Shown piece by piece: positions 56,677 to 64,000 of a stretch of DNA of 64,000 bases. Positions within the stretch are counted from its first letter, which is position 1. Each line of letters begins with the position of its first letter. The position numbers and the translations under genes are program-made. Under the pieces are notes generated by a model. That model saw nothing but the letters and a program-made list of their open reading frames with translations, searched no databases and was not told where the DNA came from. The stretch is from Thereva unica (Eukaryota; Arthropoda; Insecta; Diptera; Therevidae): contig OX465286.1 in NCBI GenBank assembly GCA_949987705.1, positions 23,351,691-23,415,690 of the forward strand, given 5' to 3'.

Positions 56677-57173
56677 TTACAAAGTACAGTTATGAAGTAC
56701 TGGAGTAAAAACGAATCCATTTTCATATGGCAAAGCTACAACTTTACACAAATATTCACTAATTCCGAATTTTTCTTCTTTGCTACTGAGGTTTTTAACA
56801 AGTGTTATACCTAACGCTTCTGAAAACTGTACAGGCTCAACGAAAAAATCATCAACTAATAAAAATTTACATCCTATAATGGAATCTTCCTCATCGCAAT
56901 TTTTAATGAACCCAAGAAGTTTTATTGGGATTAGAGACTTTAAGTAACAAAAATTATCTGGAGGACATGAGCTCAAGAAAACGGAATCAAAGTTATAATT
57001 TTTATAAAGTAGCGAGCTAGTTATTTTTGATTTCTTTTTCGATATTTTTGTAGGTCCACATTTTCCAATATACAATATTCCAATTTGCTTCTTTCAACAG
57101 TTCGGTTGTGAAGTTGCTCCAAAATTTTGGTAGGTTGACGGATATCCTTTTTTAAACTTTGAAGATAGTTCTC
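56677..57173 (-). pseudogene. Cac-1 transposase, C-terminal part
   Basis: Continues the transposase frame on the left side of the foldback (FENYLQSLKKDIRQPTKILEQ, then SSCPPDNFCYLKSLIPIKLLG, FLLVDDFFVEPVQFSEALG). Ends at TAG/TGA near 56677. The reading frame matches the part right of the foldback. Confidence 0.65.
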
Positions 57174-58122
57174 AAAGGACACCGCACAAATTATATGAGA
57201 AAAGGGTCCCGGCGGATTTGGCTGAAATTGAAGTATGTTAGTCAGTGGGGGTAGACGAACAAAAAATTCTCAGGGGGAGGGGGGGTAAATCGTAACGATT
57301 AGCCGCTAGGGCGTTTTGAAATTTTTTGATAGATGTTTTTATATCACCCTGTATTTTTGTAACCCTGTGAAATATTATCGTGAATAAGGTGGCAATTTAC
57401 GCAGAATACTCCCACCTATCTAAAACTGTAAAAGTCGAGGTTCTAACCCACCAACTTTTAGAGTTATGGGTCGTCAAAATCAAAGTTTTGTTTTTTTTTT
57501 CACTAAAATTTCAAGTTCAACCACCTTTTTCTCCAAAAAATACGTAGTTAATTAATTTTTTTTTTACAAAATTGGAAAGCTTGGACACCGCAGCTTTGTC
57601 GAAAAGTACCAAATAAGTACGAAATAAAGCCAATTTTCACATTAAAATTGCTTATAACTTCAAAAGTAAAGGCCGTACCATAAAAGTTGCCATGACCTTA
57701 TTCATAGGAAATTGTCCAAGCTTTCCAATTTTGTAAAAAAAAATTAATTAACTACGTATTTTTTGGAGAAAAAGGTGGTTGAACTTGAAATTTTAGTGAA
57801 AAAAACAAAACTTTGATTTTGACGACCCATAACTCTAAAAGTTGGTGGGTTAGAACCTCGACTTTTACAGTTTTAGATAGGTGGGAGTATTCTGCGTAAA
57901 TTGCCACCTTATTCACGATAATATTTCACAGGGTTACAAAAATACAGGGTGATATAAAAACATCTATCAAAAAATTTCAAAACGCCCTAGCGGCTAACCG
58001 TTACGATTTACCCCCCCTCCCCCTTAGAATTTTTTGTTCGTCTACCCCCACTGACTAACATACTTCAATTTCAGCCAAATCCGCCGGGACCCTTTTCTCA
58101 TATAATTTGTGCGGTGTCCTTT
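57174..58122. mobile_element. Fb-1: foldback element in the Cac-1 transposase
   Basis: Two arms of about 410 bp (57174-57588 and 57713-58122) that are near-perfect inverted repeats, starting AAAGGACACCGC, around a loop of about 125 bp. It sits between the codons for SAYK and FENY of the transposase. No clear target duplication. No coding capacity. Confidence 0.85.
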
Positions 58123-59338
58123 GTAGGCGGAAAATTTGTCTACGTTTCCATACTTCTTTACACATTCCGGCAAATGCAGTAAACTGTGTACATTATAAGT
58201 TATTCTATTTTCTCCGTAAAGAACGGCATAATTTGCAACAAAAGTATTCAATATTTCTTGTACACATTCTATATTTCGTCTGCAATTGTTCGGACAAGAT
58301 ATTAACCTATAAGCTGCATGTAGTAAAAGAAAGTGAATATACAATTCTTCATCTAGAATATCTTTAAAGAGAATTATGCCCGTATATAATATTATTTGAC
58401 GAAACTCTGTTGCTTTCCACCTAGATAGTTCGTCAAGAGTTCTTGGTTTTCGAGCAAATTCTTTAGGAATACAACTTTTAATAATTTATTATTCAATATC
58501 TCCTTATTTTCATTACTAAGTTTGCTTCTTTGGTGTGCACCTTTCCAAATAGAACACATAATTTTTTTTACCACTCCAAGATCTATTAGATGCATTACAT
58601 CTAAAGGGAATTGAGTCACCATGTCAATGTTTATTTCTTCTAAAGCTGTCTTATTTTCCCAAAAAGATTCCCTATGATGGTATTTATATTTCCTTGTTCT
58701 GAAATCTTCATCTGTTATCACTGAGGAAATTGATGATGCATATGTTAATCTTTTATTTTTTCTTACAGCTCTCTGCGTGCATTTTGAGCAGCCATCACTT
58801 GATGTGTGACCCACTATACCTGCAAGAAATGACCTTGCTGGAGCATCACATACGAAGCAGTTTATTTTAACAGAAACTGTTCTTCCATTTATTGAAAGTC
58901 CTACATTATATAGATGCTTTATTTCGTTTACAAATTCTGCCAGGAAATCATTCACGTTTTCGGGTTTTCGAGGGCCAGTGTAAGCGCCTATTAGAAACGG
59001 ACTAGTTTTTACACAAATCGTTATATCTCCTAATATTGGCCAAAATTGTTCACTAGAACTTTTAAAAAGTGGCATACCATCAATACCTATATTAATTACT
59101 AAACAGTTTGTTTCAGCGGGTAACGATATATTCAACATCAACAGAGATTTCTCTAAGCCAAAATGGAAGTACTTTCCAGGGTGCACAGTTTTTATATCAA
59201 TTTGTTTATATTTTGTTTAAAGTAAAGTTTTACTTGAAGATGGTACGTCAACTCCCGTCCTTCTAAATATATTTAAAATATCGTCCCCTGCTTTCCTACT
59301 TATTCTATGTTTTATGTACCAGTCTTTTATATTTTTAA
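58123..59338 (-). pseudogene. Cac-1 transposase, catalytic part
   Basis: Minus-strand protein of the EnSpm/tnp2 kind: WYIKHRISRKAGDDILNIF, a TAA at about 59219, then HPGKYFHFGLE, the first acidic motif NIGIDGMPLFKSS, FWPILG, the second CFVCDAPARSFLAG, a Cys/His cluster (HTSSDGCSKC), FPLDVMHLIDLGVVKK, and HSLLHLPECVKKYGNVDKFSAYK. It excises and inserts DNA when active. Here it is broken by a stop, by Ttaa-2 upstream and by Fb-1 downstream. Confidence 0.72.
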
Positions 59339-61087
59339 CTTCCCAGTATAGGAAGTTATTGTAATCGGTCCGAAAATCGAAATCGAAAATTTCAACGTAT
59401 TTTCATCTTTCAAGGTCCCAGGAGCATTTTAAGCAAAAAATTGGGAGGAAGTATGTGTGTGTGTGTGTATGTGCGTACGGATGTGGTCATTTTTTCCTGC
59501 ACGATATCGCGCGAACCAAAACTGATATCGACTTCGTTGAGGTGTCGTTCGAAGCGTATTAACCGAAATATGATCTGAAAAGATTTTCATGAAATTCGGT
59601 TCAGCCGTTTTTTTGTTTAAGCGACGTAAGTGATTTGTGTACGTGCATGATATCGCCCGAACCACGAAAGATATTGACTTACTTTAGGTGCCGCTCGAAG
59701 CGTATTAGCGACAATATAATCTGAAAAGATTTTTATAATATTCGGCCCAGCGGTTTTTTGGTTTAAATGACTTAAGTGATTTTTGTACCTGCACGATATC
59801 ACGCGAACTATAAAAGATATCGACTTAGTTGACGTGCCGTGCCGTTCGAAGAGTATTAACCAAAATATGATCTGAAAAGATTTTCATAAAATTCGGCCCA
59901 GCCGTTTTTTTGTTTAAGCGACGTAAGTGATTTTTGTTCCTGCACGATATCGCCCGAACCACGAAAGATATTGACTTACTTGAGGTGCCGTTCGAAGCGT
60001 ATTAGCGACAATATAATCTGAAAAGATTTTTATAATATTCGGTCGAACGGTTTTTTGGTTTAAATGACATAAGTGATTTTTGTACCTGCACGATATCGCG
60101 CGAACTATAAAAGATATCGACTTAGTTGACGTGCCGTTCGAAGAGTATTAACCAAAATATGATCTGAAAAGATTTTCATAAAATTCGGTCGAGCCGTTTT
60201 TTTGTTTAAGCGGCGTAAGTGATTTTTGTACCTGCACGATACCGCGCAAACTAAAAACTATATCGTGCACGATACCGCGCAAACTAAAAACTATATCGAC
60301 TTCATTGAGGTGCCGAAAAAAGGATATTAACGAAGAAATGCTCCGAAAAAAATTTCATGATATTCGGTTGGGCCTTTTTTGTTTGAATAGAAAAACTTCG
60401 GCTAATTGTCAGAAAGACCTTAAATTGACAAGTTTTGCTAATATCTCATAAACTCGATGAAAAGAGACCCGTTCTAACGAAGTGATCTTTTTGGGTTCTG
60501 CACAGCGATAGCCTTCGAACAAAACATCACTTGTCTAAATCCTACAACCTTTCAATATCGTGGAACAATTTCGTTACCCTTTACAAATAGCGCGAATTTT
60601 TCAAACCTTGGATTGGCAGTTTTTGGCGGGGAATTGTTTTCTACGCGTGATACAGTTTCAGAAAATTGCTGTTCATCCCGGGATTTCCAGTAGTTACCGC
60701 AAAATTGGTTCCTTTTGGTCAAGTCTGACAAGTACTTAACAGTTATAGTTTTGCTAATCTCTCCGGAAAGCTTTGGAATTTCCAAATGAAGTCATTCGCT
60801 CCTCAGTTTGTCAATGGCGCTTTAGCACGCTCAATCCGAATTTGAACACCCGCTTTAGTGCAGCGAGCGAAATAAGGAGGGAATGTTTGTTTGCTAACGT
60901 TCAGGAAAAACAAATTCTCTAGAAAAATCTTGTGGATTTACTAGTATTATAGTTATTTGAACTAGCTTCTCTTGGGATCGCTTTGTCATCAGTTCTGATA
61001 CTAGCCAATTTTCCACTAGTGCTAAACGTATAACTATTTTGTAAGAAGTCAGTTTATTATTCCATCTTCGTTCATCATACTGGGAAG
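59339..61087. mobile_element. Ttaa-2: TTAA-flanked element with internal minisatellite
   Basis: Ends CTTCCCAGTAT / ATACTGGGAAG inverted, bounded by TTAA (59335-59338 and 61088-61091). Contains a GT microsatellite near 59455 and a tandem array (59490-60345). No gene. The TTAA site suggests piggyBac-type mobilisation; the family is not certain. Confidence 0.65.
59490..60345. repeat. Minisatellite of about 147-bp units
   Basis: About 5.5 units beginning CTGCACGATATCGCGCGAAC and containing GATCTGAAAAGATTTT and a TTCGG..CAGCCGTTTTTTTG segment. Unit starts near 59499, 59644, 59790, 59940 and 60087, with a short duplication at 60232-60290. ORFs on the minus strand derive from it. Confidence 0.88.
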
Positions 61088-61091
61088 TTAA

Positions 61092-61372
61092 TCGTGTGGA
61101 CCGAAGGGGTCAAACCCACATCCCAACTAGTCTTGAATTGTGTTGTTTTCGGGTACAGCTGGGTAAGAACTATTGGAAAAATTTGAAATTCCACTATTTG
61201 TTGGAATATTATAATTATCATTTAATTTTTCATCATTTTTAATATTTGCAATGCTATTTGATTGTTTATTATCTATTTTGTTTGATGTTACAGGAGTGTT
61301 ATTACGTTCTTTGGCAACTAATCGCCTAAAATGCCTTCTGCTTATATCGCAAATCTTGTCACTCATTTTTAC
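61092..61372 (-). pseudogene. Cac-1 transposase, N-terminal exon
   Basis: MSDKICDISRRHFRRLVAKERNN with a polar Asn/Ser-rich tail, a start typical of animal EnSpm transposases. It ends at a TAG near 61127, then Ttaa-2 intervenes. Whether it once joined the catalytic part by splicing cannot be told. Confidence 0.5.
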
Positions 61373-61441
61373 AAAATATATTTCAAATCTTTCCTGCTCG
61401 CTTTTGACTCTCACTGTACTATAAATATGAAATTTCATCAT

Positions 61442-61903
61442 AACTACTTTTCGTCTTACTTTAAAAATGAAATTGATTTAAAATAAGTTTTTACTCACCT
61501 TCAATCCAAAATGATAAACTATAAATTTTATATTACAACTCCAAAATATCTCACTTATAATTAAAAAATTTTCCAATATGAAAATTGAAATACCGTTTAA
61601 AAAACTTAAATTTAATTTTACGAATTAAAATTAATTTTACGACACACAAAGCACTTTCAACAAATCGCGGCTTTACTTAACAATAACACGACAAAAACCA
61701 GAATGACCCAAATTATTCTAATGCGCAGGCCTAAGGGCATAAAACATCCAAAAAAGGAAATCGTGAAATACTAAGAGTGCTTAGCTCTTATATTGATTTT
61801 CTCTCTGGGACGACATGTGCTTACGAAAAGATTCCTTTGGCAGGGGTATAGAAGCGATTCTTTGCCGCCTCGATTGGAAGCACGTCAAACATTTCCCGCT
61901 GGG
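61442..61903. other. Cac-1 5' flank / LTR junction region
   Basis: AT-rich upstream sequence to about 61780, then GC-richer sequence (GACGACATGTGCTTACG..., GCCGCCTCGATTGG) with no match in the other LTR. The LTR match resumes at GACGAAC, 61904. No gene seen. Confidence 0.4.
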
Positions 61904-62162
61904 GACGAACAAGGGAGAAATTCGCCTGGAATGCGGGCTAAAGGCGTGATTCTGTTGATGTATGCATGTCCGTGTATGAGGAATCGCCTGATCGGGCGTT
62001 TTTATGGTCGGGGGAGGAGAACTGCCGATGAAAATCGGCATCGGCCAAGGCAGTTTTTAGTTTGCGCTAGATTGGAGAGGATGAGTGTCAGTTCCAGTGT
62101 AATAAAACCGAGGTGTGAAAATTGTTATAAAAGGAAGATTAGAGCCCGCCAATGAAAGGTAA

Positions 62163-62815
62163 CACTGTTGTACAGAATCGATTTTTAAATTCTACCTAAG
62201 AAAACCCTTTACAGCATTTGTAAAGGACATCAAGACGATTCAGAATCCAAAATTTCAAACAATTCTAAATAAAATTTAAAGAGTTATTAACAAAAAATTG
62301 TCTAGTGTTTATATTTTTGTTATTGTTTATTTACTTGTTAAACTTTGCTATTTAGTTTTTGGTTCACGTGTTTATTATTTCAAAATTTGTCTGAACGATG
62401 AAATACCGTTCCTTAGCATTCCCAGGTCACTTCGTCCCTTTTATACCTGGCCAGGTATAAACCTTATCTACTTTTACTTTTGACTCGAACACCGCAAGGC
62501 AAACATTCTGCTTAATGAGCCGATTTATAACTTTTCTTTTCATTTTTTGGTCAAATTTTCGTTTTAACAACTTTATTATTAATTATTATAATAAAATATT
62601 GACAACGTAAAACGTTTTAATTAATTATTCACCACTCCTATACCAAAAACCAAGTAAATTGGACAATATTTTTTTCCTTTCTTTTCAAACTTTAAACATT
62701 AATAACTTTGATATTTTTTTATGAATTTGCATACAACTTTTTCGAAATATAATTAAATACAATGAACCCATTCTGCTTAGTCTCGACCTTAGGTAGAATT
62801 CGCTGTACAACAGTG
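62163..62815. mobile_element. Mite-3: CACTG-ended MITE in the Osv-2 3' LTR
   Basis: 653 bp with inverted ends CACTGTTGTACAG / CTGTACAACAGTG, flanked by TAA (62160-62162 and 62816-62818). The uninterrupted 5' LTR copy at 43704-43712 shows the empty site with one TAA. A subterminal AATTCTACCTAAG is also repeated inverted at both ends. CACTR ends plus a 3-bp target fit a CACTA/EnSpm non-autonomous element. No coding capacity. Confidence 0.85.
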
Positions 62816-63772
62816 TAATTAAAGAATCCCTAGAAAGGTGGAGAACAGGGTGCGCACGATGGCAGTCATAAGCAAGTAAGTCTTTGGTTATTTTATTAGA
62901 AGATATAGGTGAAATTTTTTTTGAAATTATCGCGAAATCGCGACGCGAATACTTTGGGCATAGTTTGAGACGAATAGTGCACTTGGGTCGCCACCATTTT
63001 TTGTGTGAGTTTATAAAAAGAAAAATATAAAAATTTAGTTTTCTTCGAATACTTTGGGCATATACTTTGGACATAGTTTGAGACGAATAGTGCACTTGGG
63101 TCGCCACCTTTTTTTGTGTGAGTTTATAAAAAGAAAAATATAAAAATTTAGTTTTTCTTCGTTTGCTTGAGGTTCAAGCGCTATCCCGGCTATCCTCATA
63201 AGAAAACAACGGTAAAACTCGGTACCGTGCCAGGGTAATTAGTTATGAGCCGGGGACCGTTACTGGTCACGAGATGATTGGAATTTTTTTTCTTGGTGAG
63301 ACTGGGGAGGAGATCGCGCATATGGCCGTGGGGAGAAGTGTTCCTTCTCGACAAAAAAATATATTTTTGATGAATATTGAATGATATAAAAGTGTAAATC
63401 TCTAATGCTATTAATGATAATTACATTTTTTACAAAACTGTTTTGGCGTACAATTTTGCATACAAGTATAAATAAATTTTCTTTCATTTGAAGTGGCTAA
63501 AAGCCTTAAGTTGAAGTTTGCATCGAATTCCAGGTTAAGTTTAAAAAGAAAAAAAATTTTTTTGGCTATTATACGCGATTTGTGCTCGAGTTTCTTTGTA
63601 TTGAATTTATAATATTCTATTAGAGAATCTAGGTGTTGCGATTGTTTTTTTAGGGAGGAGAACCATTTTAGCGAGATTCAAGTTAAAAATAAAAAAATCC
63701 ATTACGTTGGGTTAATAAGTGGAAGGCCGACCTGTGCGCAGTACGGTATATTCATTATAAATTTTTTTGGGT

Positions 63773-64000
63773 TGATTTAGTCAAGTGAATATATTTTTGA
63801 ATATTAAATAATCTATAAACTGATTTAGTTAAGTGAATATATTTTTGAATATTAAATAATCTATAAATTGATTTAGTTAAGTGAATATATTTTTGAATAT
63901 TAAATAATCTATAAACTGATTTAGTTAAGTGAATATATTTTTGAATATTAAATAATCTATAAACTGATTTAGTTAAGTGAATATATTTTTGAATATTAAA
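63773..64000 (+). repeat. 48-bp tandem repeats in Osv-2 3' LTR
   Basis: Same unit as 44669-44870 but at least 4.7 near-identical copies, cut by the window edge. Confidence 0.88.

Larger units (their letters stand above)
55310..61903 (-). mobile_element. Cac-1: EnSpm/CACTA-like DNA transposon, minus strand, decayed
   Basis: Minus-strand gene fragments with EnSpm transposase motifs plus a DUF4806-like ORF, interrupting the Osv-2 3' LTR. I could not find matching CACT-type ends at either boundary. The 133 bp of LTR between the shared blocks (43321-43453) is absent here, so one or both ends may be lost. Boundaries are approximate. Confidence 0.7.
43231..64000 (+). mobile_element. Osv-2: Ty3/gypsy element related to Osv-1, 3' end off window
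   Basis: 5' LTR 43231-46842, tRNA-Lys primer site, leader, gag, pol, long 3' noncoding region and a 3' LTR starting at 55220 (TGTAACGGCAGCC in both LTRs). It is inserted in Line-B ORF1. Pol is one frame with three nonsense codons and otherwise no frameshift. The 3' LTR is invaded by Cac-1 and Mite-3. Confidence 0.86.
55220..64000 (+). repeat. Osv-2 3' LTR, interrupted, running off the window
   Basis: Pieces 55220-55309, 61904-62162 and 62819-64000 match the 5' LTR in order. Between them are Cac-1 and Mite-3. The window ends inside the 48-bp array; about 2 kb of LTR should remain. Confidence 0.85.

Noticed and set aside
59490..60345. Repeated short ORFs on the minus strand
   Set aside because: They come from the minisatellite unit and carry no domain.
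1..64000. Any single-copy host gene
   Set aside because: Every long ORF could be assigned to a transposable element, and the remaining sequence is LTR, leader or repeat.

Overview
This window is heterochromatin-like insect DNA made almost entirely of nested transposable elements. I recognise no host gene. The arthropod/insect assignment rests on the element types: two env-bearing errantivirus-like Ty3 elements, a Bel/Pao element, a tRNA-Leu-primed Ty3 element with an env-like ORF, Osvaldo/Ulysses-like Ty3 elements with very long LTRs, APE-type LINEs, a mariner and an animal EnSpm/CACTA. I cannot name the species. Names used here (Osv-1, Gyp-1 and so on) are local labels. Layout, left half (1-34984): Osv-1 is a Ty3/gypsy element with a tRNA-Lys-type primer site. 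Its 5' LTR runs off the left edge (1-572) and its 3' LTR is 33215-34984. Its gag-pol is cut into pieces by three later insertions. Bel-1 (3860-8685, TSD CATCG) is itself hit by the TTAA-flanked Ttaa-1 (7038-7779). Gyp-1 (9021-25585, TSD CCCG) is itself hit by Errant-1 (15838-22341, TSD CGCG). Line-A (27177-31502, TSD TATGG) is an apparently intact LINE. Joining the flanks across each insertion leaves one continuous Osv-1 pol domain order: protease, RT, RNase H, integrase. Layout, centre (34985-43230): Osv-1 ends inside an LTR of a second, minus-strand errantivirus relic (Errant-2, 34985-36472). Errant-2 is broken by a minus-strand LINE (Line-B, 36473-43230), and Line-B contains a mariner (Mar-1, 36794-40181) with an uninterrupted two-exon transposase and iterated inverted termini. 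Layout, right half (43231-64000): Osv-2, a relative of Osv-1, has a 3.6-kb 5' LTR (43231-46842), gag-pol (48447-52877) with only a few inactivating lesions, a 2.3-kb 3' noncoding region, and a 3' LTR starting at 55220 that runs off the right edge. That 3' LTR is invaded by a minus-strand EnSpm/CACTA-like element (Cac-1, about 55310-61903) and by a small CACTG-ended MITE (62163-62815). Cac-1 in turn carries a 0.95-kb foldback (57174-58122) and a TTAA-flanked element with an internal minisatellite (59339-61087). The most interesting signals are noncoding and shared by Osv-1 and Osv-2: (i) a multi-stem RNA-like module just after the pol stop, with a compensatory base-pair change; (ii) paired CAGGCG/CGCCTG hairpins in both leaders, repeated with another compensatory change in the Osv-2 3' region; (iii) a degenerate tRNA-Lys-like sequence 80-95 bp upstream of the 3' LTR in both, matching the tRNA that primes them. 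Together these look like a cis-acting RNA system for priming, packaging or export. That function is inference.
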